DNA of 15,271 nt from Pseudomonadota bacterium (GTDB lineage: Bacteria > Pseudomonadota > Alphaproteobacteria > Rhizobiales > Xanthobacteraceae), in NCBI GenBank assembly GCA_023423415.1, contig JAFAFP010000153.1:1-15271 (forward strand). The letters run 5' to 3'. Of the stretch, positions 7,484 through 13,987 are shown in pieces. Position 1 is the stretch's first letter. The number at the start of each line of letters is the position of its first letter. The translations under genes were made by a program, and so were the position numbers. The notes under the pieces were generated by a model. It was not told the DNA's origin, ran no database searches, and saw nothing but the letters and a program-made list of their open reading frames with translations.

Positions 7484-7513
7484 TTGTCATGTCAACGCGA
7501 TGTTTGATATAAG
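7484..7513 (+). promoter_or_regulatory. Promoter of the IclR gene at 7565
   Basis: TTGTCA (7484-7489), an 18-base spacer and TATAAG (7508-7513) match the sigma-70 consensus at five of six positions each. Transcription would start near 7520, about 45 bases before the ATG. Directly adjacent, TGTCAA (7490-7495) is a perfect minus-strand TTGACA facing the MmgE/PrpD gene. No good -10 is seen for that direction, so the MmgE promoter may need activation. Confidence 0.5.
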
Positions 7514-7525
7514 AAACCATGACAA
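7484..7525. promoter_or_regulatory. Divergent operator with inverted TTGTCATG repeats
   Basis: TTGTCATG (7484-7491) and CATGACAA (7518-7525) form a perfect 8-bp inverted repeat with 26 bases between. The second arm lies over the predicted IclR-gene transcription start. CATGTCAA (7488-7495) adds an overlapping TTGACATG half-site on the other strand. Just outside, GACATG (7475-7480) pairs with CATGTC (7488-7493). This fits autoregulation by the IclR protein encoded at 7565 together with control of the MmgE/PrpD unit. Confidence 0.45.
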
Positions 7526-7564
7526 TGCGAGCCTGTTGAAGAACGATGTTGGAAGAGGGACGGA

Positions 7565-8368
7565 ATGCCAAATCGCACGGAACAGACGTCGGATCGTATC
7601 GACCCCCGCTACATCGTACCGGGTCTTTCGCGGGGGCTTGCGGTGCTGCAACTGTTCCCGCGCAGCAAGCCGGCAAAGACGTTGGCTGAACTTGCCGCGG
7701 GCTTGGGGCTTTCGCGCTCGGCGACATATCGGCTGGTCTACACGCTGGAGGCCGATGGGTTCATCGCGCGCGATTCCGAGACACGACGTTACCGGCTAAC
7801 GTCGAAGACGCTCGATCTCGGCTTCGAGTATCTGCACGCGCAGCCGATCACCGAGACGGCGCAGCCGTTCCTGCGTGTACTCAGCGACCGCACCAATGCG
7901 GCAGCGCATGTTGCGATCCTTGATGGCTGGCATGCCGTCTATCTTGCGCGCGCTTTGCCAAATGCGGGTCTGGTCAGCAATCTGCAGCTTGGCGCGCGAC
8001 TACCCGCACATACGACATCGAGCGGGCGCATGATGCTGGCCTTTCAGGATGAAACGCGGTTGCAGGCGATTTACGAGAAACTGCATAGCGAAGGGCGCGG
8101 CATTTATACGCCTCCGTCACGTGAGGACTTCAACGCACAGATCGCCGCCGATCGTAAGCGCGGCTATGTTTTTCACCGGTCGACGGTCGACCCCGGCCTT
8201 GTCAGCCTCGCGTTCCCGGTCCGCGATCATGACTCGCTGGTGGTTGCTGCGGTCACGGTGATCGTGCCGGAAAAAATCGCCAATGCGATGGGCGGCGAGA
8301 AGGCGCTGCGGCCGATGGTGCAGGAAACCGCAGATGCGATGTCACGGAAGATCGGGTATCGGGGATAG
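7565..8368 (+). CDS. IclR-family transcriptional regulator (PcaR/PobR-like subgroup)
   Basis: A 267-residue IclR regulator that starts with YIVPGLSRGLAVLQLF (residues 16-31), a lead-in typical of the Pca/Pob-type regulators of aromatic acid catabolism. The helix-turn-helix is TLAELAAGLGLSRSATYRL (39-57). The effector domain follows from about residue 95, with HTTSSGRMMLA (149-159). The ATG has GAGGGA 4 bases upstream. It is transcribed divergently from the MmgE/PrpD-hydratase unit over a region rich in TTG(A/T)CATG half-sites, and convergently with the HMG-CoA-lyase-like gene. It is the likely regulator of the neighbouring CoA-pathway genes, because the same half-site occurs in the gap between the OYE and CoA-ligase genes. 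The effector is unknown. It differs clearly in sequence from the other IclR protein in the window. Confidence 0.93.
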   Translation: MPNRTEQTSDRIDPRYIVPGLSRGLAVLQLFPRSKPAKTLAELAAGLGLSRSATYRLVYTLEADGFIARDSETRRYRLTSKTLDLGFEYLHAQPITETAQPFLRVLSDRTNAAAHVAILDGWHAVYLARALPNAGLVSNLQLGARLPAHTTSSGRMMLAFQDETRLQAIYEKLHSEGRGIYTPPSREDFNAQIAADRKRGYVFHRSTVDPGLVSLAFPVRDHDSLVVAAVTVIVPEKIANAMGGEKALRPMVQETADAMSRKIGYRG

Positions 8369-8380
8369 TGGCGGCGTCAC

Positions 8381-8452
8381 TGCCGGGCTTGACCCGGCAA
8401 TCTGTCCTCAATGCAAATCTCTTTGAAAGATGGATGCATAGGCGAGCCCGCG
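8381..8452. repeat. Degenerate intergenic palindromic element
   Basis: It starts with the hairpin TGCCGGG (8381-8387), CTTGA loop, CCCGGCA (8393-8399). It continues through a GGATGCAT-containing stretch to GGCGAGCCCGCG at 8441-8452, directly against the stop codon of the minus-strand gene. The order of parts is that of the common 'GCCGGGCTTGACCCGGC ... GGATG ... GCCCGCG' intergenic element of Bradyrhizobium-type genomes (recalled, not searched). It sits between convergent genes and may act as a two-way transcript end. Confidence 0.6.
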
Positions 8453-9391
8453 TCAATCCACCTTCACGCGCTGCGCGTCCATCGCGTGAAGTTCGGAGGC
8501 CTTGCCGGACTTCATCACCATGCCGGGCAGAGGACGTCCGAGCATCTCCTGCGCCATGCATGCAGCCCCGATCAGCGCATCGAGATCGATGCCGGTATCG
8601 ATGCCCATTTCGTGCGCCATGTGCACGAAATCCTCGGTGCAGATATTGCCGACGGCGCGTGGCGCGAAAGGGCAACCGCCGAGGCCGCCGATCGAACCCT
8701 CGAAATGGCGAATGCCGCAATCGAGGCCGGCCAGTGCGTTGGCGATGCCGATGCCGCGCGTGTTGTGCAAATGCAGGCCGATCGTCGCTTGTGGGAAATG
8801 CTTGTTCAGGTCTTCGATTGTGCGGCGAATGCGATCCGGATTGGCGACGCCGGTGGTGTCGGCAAGATAGATGATAGGCGCGCCATGACCGAGCAACTGA
8901 TCCATCATCCGGTGCATGCGATCGCGTGACACCGCGCCCTCATAGGGACACCCGAAAGCCGTGGCGATCATGCCGACGAGGCGGCTCTGCGTTCCCTTGG
9001 CGGCGGTCGCGATCTCATCGGTCGCCTTCATGCCGTCTTCAGTGGTCATCCGGACATTGAGGCGATTGAAGCTGTCGCTGATGGCGACGCCAGCCTTCAG
9101 GTCGTCGATCCCCGCTTTGATCGCACGCTCCGCCCCACGCGCATTTGGTACGAATGCGGCATAGCGGACGCCCGGCTCGCGCTTGATGCCTGCCGCGACG
9201 GTTTCCGCATCGGCCAGTTGCGGGATCACCTTGGGATGCGCAAAGCCGGTGATCTCGATTTTCTTCAGACCAGTTTTCGACAACGCATCGATCAGCGCGA
9301 TCTTCCGCTCTGCCGGGATCATCGTACGCTCGATCTGCAGCCCGTCGCGCAATCCGACTTCGCTGATTTCGATCGCTCGCGCCGCACTCAT
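8453..9391 (-). CDS. HMG-CoA lyase-like enzyme
   Basis: A 312-residue DRE-TIM-family lyase of the HMG-CoA lyase group, which splits 3-hydroxy-3-methylglutaryl-CoA, or related 3-hydroxyacyl-CoAs, into acetyl-CoA and a keto acid. The catalytic Arg/Asp pair is R15-D16 in EVGLRDGLQ, metal histidines are H207 and H209 in GLHLHNTRG, the mobile-loop Cys is C240 in GGLGGCPFAP, and N249 in VGNICTED is the likely metal Asn. Departures from typical enzymes are Leu14 for the usual Pro in EVGPRDG, ITGFAHPK (47-54) in place of the TSFVSPK-like block, and NICTED for N(L/V)ATED. The substrate may therefore differ from HMG-CoA. The ATG at 9391 overlaps the TGA of the OYE-type gene (ATGA), so the two are coupled. 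The family call is sure, the substrate open. Confidence 0.9.
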   Translation of the reverse strand: MSAARAIEISEVGLRDGLQIERTMIPAERKIALIDALSKTGLKKIEITGFAHPKVIPQLADAETVAAGIKREPGVRYAAFVPNARGAERAIKAGIDDLKAGVAISDSFNRLNVRMTTEDGMKATDEIATAAKGTQSRLVGMIATAFGCPYEGAVSRDRMHRMMDQLLGHGAPIIYLADTTGVANPDRIRRTIEDLNKHFPQATIGLHLHNTRGIGIANALAGLDCGIRHFEGSIGGLGGCPFAPRAVGNICTEDFVHMAHEMGIDTGIDLDALIGAACMAQEMLGRPLPGMVMKSGKASELHAMDAQRVKVD

Positions 9392-10839
9392 TGCGGCGGC
9401 GTCCAATCCGGCGGTGTCAGACGGCGCTTGCCATCGGCCGTCTTGCTGACCTTCGGATTGGTCAGATCGTCCTTGTCCCAGAGCTGGCAAGTCACGGTCT
9501 TGTGCTTCTGGTCGAGGCCTTCGCAGTAGTTGGTGAACTCACACATGCGGATGCTTTCACCGAGGCCGAGCTTGGTTTTCAGGAACCAGTCAGGATCGGC
9601 GAGCGTCTGCCGCGCTGAGCCGACGACGTCGCAGACCTCGTCCGCCAGCATTTTCTCGGCGAACTCGAAATTGTGCACGCCGCCGGTACAGACGATCGGC
9701 GTCTTCAGACCCTCGGCATGGATCGCCTTGCGAATGGCCGATGTGGCGTCGACATTGCGGCCGAACGGGCCACGGGCGTCGGAGATATATTGCGGCATGC
9801 ACTCATAGCCGCTTGGTCCCGTATAGGGATAAGCCGCGCCGCCGACGCCGGGCTGCTTGGCATCATCGAATTTGCCGCCGCGCGATGTCGAGATGAAGTC
9901 CATCCCGGCCTTGGCAAACTCAACGCCGAAATAAACGGCGTCGGATACGTCGCTGCCGCCGTCGATGCATTCGTCAGCCAGAAAACGGCAGCCGACAGCG
10001 AAGTCCGGATTGGTCTTTGTACGCACCGCCCTGAAGACTTCGAGCGGCAGCTTCACACGGTTCTCGCGCGGACCGCCGTAGCCGTCGTCGCGGGTGTTCT
10101 TGCGCGACAGGAACGACGACATCGTGTAGGCATGCGCGTAATGGAGTTCGGCGCCATCGAAGCCTGCCTCCTGCGCGCGCCATGCGGCATTCGCAAACAG
10201 ATTAGGCAGGGCCTTCGGCAGGTCGCGGACATGCGCCAGGTCCATATCGGTGACACGCTCACGATAGCCGAATTCCAGCGCCTCGACTTCGCGCTCATCC
10301 AGGATCTTGGCGTACTCGTCCCGCTTCATGCCTGCGAGTGTCGCGCGGAGTTCGGCGTCGTTCAGGCCGGGCAGGGCGGCGCGATGTGCATCCGTGATGG
10401 CCAGAAATCGCTCGAAATATTTCTTCGGATCCGGCCGACGCCGGATGCTGAGAAAGTCGATGAGCTGGATGAACAGCCGGGTATGGCCGCCGCTGGCCTC
10501 GCGTACCGCGTCAGCAAGACGCTTCAGGCCGGGAATGAAGCGATCGTCGCCGATCCGCATAAGCGGGCCGCTCGGAACGTCGCGAATGCCGGTCGCTTCG
10601 ACCACGATCGCGCCAGGCTGGCCCTGCGCAAAGCGTGCATACCATTCGACCACAGCGTCGGTGACGAAGCCGTCCTCGGTGGCGCGCCAGGGAACCATCG
10701 CCGGCACCCAGGTGCGCTGTTCGAGCGTCACCGGGCCGGTCTGCACCGACGAAAACAATCGTGAATTCTCGGCCTCGGCGCGGCTCGGAATCCGTCCGGG
10801 CTTGGGCTCAAACTGGATGCGCTCGGGTGGCCGCCACAT
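9388..10839 (-). CDS. Old Yellow Enzyme-family NADH:flavin oxidoreductase with Cys-containing tail
   Basis: A 483-residue single-barrel FMN oxidoreductase of the OYE family. The FMN barrel begins near LFSSVQTGPVTLEQR (28-42). The substrate-binding His pair is H233/H236 in HYAHAYTMSSFLSR, followed by NTRDDGYGG (248-256). The phosphate-binding end is GSARQTLADPDW (407-418). An N-terminal extension of about 27 residues precedes the barrel. The canonical QLxHxGR block is absent and replaced by IQLIDFLSIRRR (124-135). After the barrel, C433, C439 and C451 (Cys-x5-Cys-x11-Cys) lie where dienoyl-CoA-reductase relatives carry Fe-S cysteines, but spacing differs and there is no second NAD(P)-binding domain. 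The start codon has only a weak ribosome binding site. It is the first gene of a pair with the HMG-CoA-lyase-like enzyme and is divergent from the aryl-CoA ligase. A reductase of an unsaturated acyl-CoA or cyclic intermediate is likely (inference). Confidence 0.9.
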   Translation of the reverse strand: MWRPPERIQFEPKPGRIPSRAEAENSRLFSSVQTGPVTLEQRTWVPAMVPWRATEDGFVTDAVVEWYARFAQGQPGAIVVEATGIRDVPSGPLMRIGDDRFIPGLKRLADAVREASGGHTRLFIQLIDFLSIRRRPDPKKYFERFLAITDAHRAALPGLNDAELRATLAGMKRDEYAKILDEREVEALEFGYRERVTDMDLAHVRDLPKALPNLFANAAWRAQEAGFDGAELHYAHAYTMSSFLSRKNTRDDGYGGPRENRVKLPLEVFRAVRTKTNPDFAVGCRFLADECIDGGSDVSDAVYFGVEFAKAGMDFISTSRGGKFDDAKQPGVGGAAYPYTGPSGYECMPQYISDARGPFGRNVDATSAIRKAIHAEGLKTPIVCTGGVHNFEFAEKMLADEVCDVVGSARQTLADPDWFLKTKLGLGESIRMCEFTNYCEGLDQKHKTVTCQLWDKDDLTNPKVSKTADGKRRLTPPDWTPPQ

Positions 10840-10871
10840 TGGTTTCGCTCAAAATCAAATTCCGATCTTTC

Positions 10872-10900
10872 GATCTATGCGTGTCAGACAAGGGCGTCAA
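10872..10900 (-). promoter_or_regulatory. Weak candidate promoter for the OYE-lyase pair
   Basis: On the minus strand TTGACG (10900-10895), 17 bases and TAGATC (10877-10872) form a good -35 with a poor -10. Transcription would start about 25 bases before the ATG at 10839. Tandem CGATCT copies at 10863-10868 and 10871-10876 lie at the -10 region. Confidence 0.25.
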
Positions 10901-10923
10901 TCGTACATTCCGGCGTTGCACGG

Positions 10924-10938
10924 TTGTCATGGTGCACC
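10924..10938. promoter_or_regulatory. TTGTCATG half-site in the OYE/CoA-ligase divergent region
   Basis: TTGTCATG (10924-10931) is identical to the arms of the inverted repeat at 7484-7525. The perfect palindrome GGTGCACC follows at 10931-10938. The site lies between divergent genes, 34 bases upstream of the ribosome binding site for the ligase region, so a regulator bound here could control the ligase. Confidence 0.35.
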
Positions 10939-10964
10939 GCGAGCGGATAGGTTGAGGAAAAATT

Positions 10965-10994
10965 ATGGCACCCAAGTCTCATGCTCGATCCTAG
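10965..10994 (+). other. Nine-codon mini-ORF overlapping the CoA-ligase start
   Basis: GAGGA (10954-10958) stands 6 bases before an ATG at 10965, the best ribosome binding site in this gap. The frame opened there encodes only MAPKSHARS and stops at TAG (10992-10994), overlapping the first codons of the ligase in another frame. Either ribosomes reinitiate at the ligase ATG (10981), or a single-base insertion separates the original start from the ligase frame: removing C10980 would join MAPKS to MLDPSVYP in frame. Confidence 0.4.
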
Positions 10995-12588
10995 CGTCTA
11001 TCCCGACACCTTTGCTCGTGACGGCCTGCCCCCTTTTGCGCTTTGGCCGCAATTCGAGGGGCTTGAAGACCTTGGGTACCCGAAACGGTTCAATGCCGCG
11101 GTCGAACTCCTTGATAAAGGGGTTGAAGCCGGGTTTGGGCCACGGCTAGCGATCAGGACGCTGGCTGCCAGCTGGACCTACGACGAGCTGCTGGACAAGG
11201 CCAACCGCATTGCGGCGGTGCTGGTGAACGATCTCGGCCTTGTGCCGGGAAATCGGGTTCTGCTTCGCTCCGCGAACAACGCCATGAAGGCCGCGTGCTG
11301 GCTCGGTGTGCTCAAGGCAGGCGGCGTCGCTGTCGCCACCATGCCGCTGCTGCGTTCACAGGAACTCTCCTACATGCTCGGTAAGGCGAGGGTGCAGTTT
11401 GCCCTTTGCGATGCGAGCCTGATGGACGAACTTGAGAAGGCCGCGCCGCCAGACCTCAAGACTGTTGCCTTCCATAGCGAAGCTCCAGACGGACTCGAAG
11501 CGCGAATGGCGCGCCAGAACGGTTCTTTTGACAACGTCATCCCATCACACGACGATGTCGCATTGATCGCGTTTACGTCGGGGACGACCGGTCAATCCAA
11601 GGCGACCGTGCATTTTCACCGGGATGTGCTGGCGATCGCAGACGGGTTGCCCCGCCATGTGCTGAAGCCGACCCCCGACGATGTGTTCCTTGGCTCCGCG
11701 CCGTTTGCCTTCACCTTCGGGCTCGGGGCGATGCTGGTGTTTCCGTTGCGCTACGGCGCGTCAGCCGTGATGCTGGAAAAGCCGACGCCGGAGGCCATGC
11801 TGTCTGCGATTGAGCGCGAAGGGGTCTCCCGGTTGTTCACCGTGCCGACGTTGTATCGCGGCATGACGCCACTTGCCGCGGGATACGACGTGTCGAGCTT
11901 GAAGACCTGCATCTCGTCCGGCGAGCACATGCCGCTTGCGGTGTTCGAGGGGTGGTTCCGGGCGACCGGGGTGCGGCTTGTGAACAGCATCGGCTCGACG
12001 GAAATGTTGCATGCGTTCGTGGCCAATCTCGAGACGCATCGTATTCCAGGCTCCGTAGGCACGCCGATCGGTGGCTATCGCGCCATGGTGGTCGACGACG
12101 ATATGAAGCCGCTGCCGCCGGGGCAGGTGGGCCGACTTGCCGTGCGCGGACCGACCGGGTGCCGCTACTTCGATGATCCAGAGCGGCAGACGAAATATGT
12201 GCGCGATGGCTGGAATCTCACCGGCGACGCGTTCGAGACCGATGAGGACGGTAATTTTTGGTACCACGCGCGTACCGACGACATGATCATCAGTGCCGGC
12301 TACAACATCTCCGGAGCGGAAGTGGAAGGCATTCTGTTGCAGCATCCGCAGATCGCCGAATGCGCGGTGGTGGGACTGCCGAACGAGGAGCGCGGGCAGA
12401 TCGTTGCAGCTTATGTCGTGTTGCGCGATGGTGCGCAGACGAATGAGGCGATGAAGCGCGAGCTGCAGGATTTGGTGAAGACGCAGATCGCGCCTTACAA
12501 GTATCCGCGTTCGATCGATTTTGTGGCGTCATTGCCAAAGACGATCACGGGGAAGATCCAGCGCAGCGCGCTGCGCGAGGGACGATAA
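10981..12588 (+). CDS. Aryl-CoA ligase, 2-aminobenzoate/benzoate-CoA ligase-like
   Basis: A 535-residue adenylate-forming acid-CoA ligase that would activate a carboxylic acid with ATP and CoA. The N-terminal block YPDTFARDGLPP (7-18) is characteristic of 2-aminobenzoate-CoA ligases and relatives. The AMP-binding P-loop is TSGTTGQSKATVH (199-211), followed by SIGSTEM (337-342), the ribose-binding Asp D416 in LTGD, and ARTDDMIISAGYNISGAEVE (430-449). The adenylation lysine is K525 in PKTITGKIQR. All core motifs are intact. The ATG at 10981 has no good ribosome binding site of its own; the strong one serves an out-of-frame ATG at 10965. It is divergent from the OYE-type and HMG-CoA-lyase-like genes. 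An aromatic or heteroaromatic acid is the probable substrate, but benzoate, anthranilate and others cannot be told apart here. Confidence 0.92.
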   Translation: MLDPSVYPDTFARDGLPPFALWPQFEGLEDLGYPKRFNAAVELLDKGVEAGFGPRLAIRTLAASWTYDELLDKANRIAAVLVNDLGLVPGNRVLLRSANNAMKAACWLGVLKAGGVAVATMPLLRSQELSYMLGKARVQFALCDASLMDELEKAAPPDLKTVAFHSEAPDGLEARMARQNGSFDNVIPSHDDVALIAFTSGTTGQSKATVHFHRDVLAIADGLPRHVLKPTPDDVFLGSAPFAFTFGLGAMLVFPLRYGASAVMLEKPTPEAMLSAIEREGVSRLFTVPTLYRGMTPLAAGYDVSSLKTCISSGEHMPLAVFEGWFRATGVRLVNSIGSTEMLHAFVANLETHRIPGSVGTPIGGYRAMVVDDDMKPLPPGQVGRLAVRGPTGCRYFDDPERQTKYVRDGWNLTGDAFETDEDGNFWYHARTDDMIISAGYNISGAEVEGILLQHPQIAECAVVGLPNEERGQIVAAYVVLRDGAQTNEAMKRELQDLVKTQIAPYKYPRSIDFVASLPKTITGKIQRSALREGR

Positions 12589-12628
12589 ATCGCTGCTGAT
12601 GGATGAGTGGGGCGTCGATCGCGCCTCA

Positions 12629-13420
12629 TCACAGAAAATCGGTATCGAAATCCACATTGTCGCAATCGGCGACATTCTTGATCATGCATTGCAGGCGCTT
12701 GGTGTCATTCAACACAAGTGCGCCTCGTTTGCGTTCGATCAGGCCAGCGCGTTCGAGCGCTTTCATCTCGCGCGCCACCGCTTCGCGCCTCGCGCTGATG
12801 CGTGCGGCGATCGCGGACTGGACAGGCGGGGGCGAGATGACTGCGCGCTCCTTTAAGCCCGGCCTGGGGCGGGAGAGACGCAGCAATTCCGCATAAAGCC
12901 GATGTTTGACATCGAGCGTGGAAAACTCGCGGATACGTGTGGTGAGCGTACGTATGATGCGCGCCAGCCGCTGCAGCACGAGGTCGCCCGCCTCTGGATA
13001 ACGGTGCATGGTGGCGCAGAACACGGTGTGAGGCATTCGTGCGATCACCGCGTCAGTCTGAGCGATAATGCCGGTCGCGCGCGGCTTGCCGTCGATGGCG
13101 TCCACCTCGCCAAAATAGTTTCCGGCGCCCAGGTCCTGAAACAGGACCTCGCGGCCGCTGGTCGATGGAATTTTCAGGCGGACCGTACCGCTCAGGATAA
13201 AGAAAACGTCGCGGCTAGCTTCGTGGTGCTCGGCAATCCATTCATTACGTGAATACTTGCGCCAGGTGCACTGTGTATCGAGTTCCGCAATGTCCTGCGG
13301 ACTCAGTGAGCGAAATAGGTCAAATCGCGCCAGAGTTTCAATTTGCCGATGTGATCGGGGAGCGGGGCTTTCCGCAAGCGAGTGATGTAGGTCAGCCGCT
13401 GAGGTATCCAATGCAGTCAT
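12629..13420 (-). CDS. Crp/Fnr-family transcriptional regulator
   Basis: A 263-residue regulator with an N-terminal cyclic-nucleotide-binding-type beta barrel (about 30-145) and a C-terminal winged helix (about 195-240, recognition helix near SARREAVAREMKAL, 209-222). The phosphate-binding cassette FGEVDAIDGKPRATG (103-117) keeps the Glu and Arg expected for cAMP or cGMP binding, so a nucleotide effector is plausible. There is no N-terminal Cys cluster of the FNR type, so oxygen sensing through Fe-S is unlikely. I chose the ATG at 13420; a TTG lies one codon upstream and no strong ribosome binding site is visible. The gene converges on the CoA ligase with only 40 bases between stops, a gap with only a weak GATGAG/CTCATC hairpin. 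It may belong to global rather than pathway control. Confidence 0.9.
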   Translation of the reverse strand: MTALDTSAADLHHSLAESPAPRSHRQIETLARFDLFRSLSPQDIAELDTQCTWRKYSRNEWIAEHHEASRDVFFILSGTVRLKIPSTSGREVLFQDLGAGNYFGEVDAIDGKPRATGIIAQTDAVIARMPHTVFCATMHRYPEAGDLVLQRLARIIRTLTTRIREFSTLDVKHRLYAELLRLSRPRPGLKERAVISPPPVQSAIAARISARREAVAREMKALERAGLIERKRGALVLNDTKRLQCMIKNVADCDNVDFDTDFL

Positions 13421-13594
13421 CAAGTATCCAGGCCGTTGTCGCCCCGTTCCTGGGGATGCTCACGCCGGCGAAGATGGAGATCGATTTGCGGTCGTGTAAG
13501 TCGTCCGGGCAGACTCGTTGCGCATTGCCGCTATGCAAAGTGGCCCCTTGCAACGCTCCGATCGACTGTTGTCGGACACATCGATAGGAGCAAA

Positions 13595-13696
13595 ATGAGG
13601 TTCGCGCCGAATTTTGGACAATACCCCGAGCGTGAGCATTCAACGAAACCGGGAGGGTCGATCCAACGACTGATGCCGTTCGAACTGCATTCGTGA
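13595..13696 (+). CDS. Possible 33-residue small protein
   Basis: An ATG at 13595 is preceded by AGGAG (13586-13590) at a 4-base spacing. The frame runs 33 codons to TGA: it starts MRFAPNFGQYPERE and ends QRLMPFELHS. There is no membrane segment or recognised motif. The ribosome binding site is the main support, and chance is a real alternative. Confidence 0.2.
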   Translation: MRFAPNFGQYPEREHSTKPGGSIQRLMPFELHS

Positions 13697-13894
13697 GCGA
13701 GCTGTTGCCCGGGTCGACCGAGCTGTGGTGGTGCGTCGTGTACGCAATGCGATTTCCTTTCTCGCTGTCGGGATCATCCGGGAGATCGCCGCGCGCGGGC
13801 CGGCATAATTCTGCGCCCAGCTGCTTTCGACGGATTTGATGGAAAACGCGGGGGCGTCGTCGTAGGAAATAACTGTCACACCGTTTTTCGTCAT
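13640..13894 (-). pseudogene. Possible decayed gene fragment
   Basis: The first 45 or so codons from the ATG at 13894 (MTKNGVTVISYDDAPAFSIK and onward to about ISRMIPTARKEIA) read like ordinary protein with alphaproteobacterial codon use. The rest turns into Arg/Thr/Ser-rich sequence typical of an out-of-frame read. There is no ribosome binding site and no family is recognised. It could be the start of a broken gene or chance. Confidence 0.15.
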
Positions 13895-13914
13895 GAGCCG
13901 GGCATCCACATCTT

Positions 13915-13954
13915 TTCAGCCGGGATAAGATATGGATTGCTGGATTCAGCCGGG
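13915..13954 (+). repeat. Direct repeat TTCAGCCGGG upstream of the LVIVD gene
   Basis: TTCAGCCGGG occurs at 13915-13924 and 13945-13954, exactly 30 bases apart; AGCCGGG is also found at 13896-13902. The palindrome GTCATGAC (13954-13961) follows. The tandem sites lie 34-73 bases before the start codon at 13988, where an activator or repressor would bind. Confidence 0.4.
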
Positions 13955-13987
13955 TCATGACGCGAAAGTCTGCACTTGGAGAATTTC

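Larger units (their letters stand above)
13421..13987. other. Gene-poor gap between Crp/Fnr and LVIVD genes
   Basis: About 570 bases lie between divergent genes, far more than elsewhere in the window. No protein family is recognisable in any frame. The long minus-strand frame 13392-13958 is Cys/Arg-rich and reads like noise. It holds two weak small frames (13595-13696 plus, 13640-13894 minus) and a repeated TTCAGCCGGG. It may be decayed coding sequence or a large control region. Confidence 0.5.

Noticed and set aside
9673..10764. 363-codon plus-strand frame opposite the OYE gene
   Set aside because: Mirror frame of a high-GC gene; the minus-strand OYE motifs are decisive.
12589..12631. Intrinsic terminator between CoA ligase and Crp/Fnr genes
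   Set aside because: Only a 6-bp GATGAG/CTCATC stem with a large, poorly paired interior and no T-run.
13392..13958. 188-codon minus-strand frame in the gap
   Set aside because: Overlaps the Crp/Fnr start, is rich in Cys, Arg and His, has no ribosome binding site and resembles no family I know.
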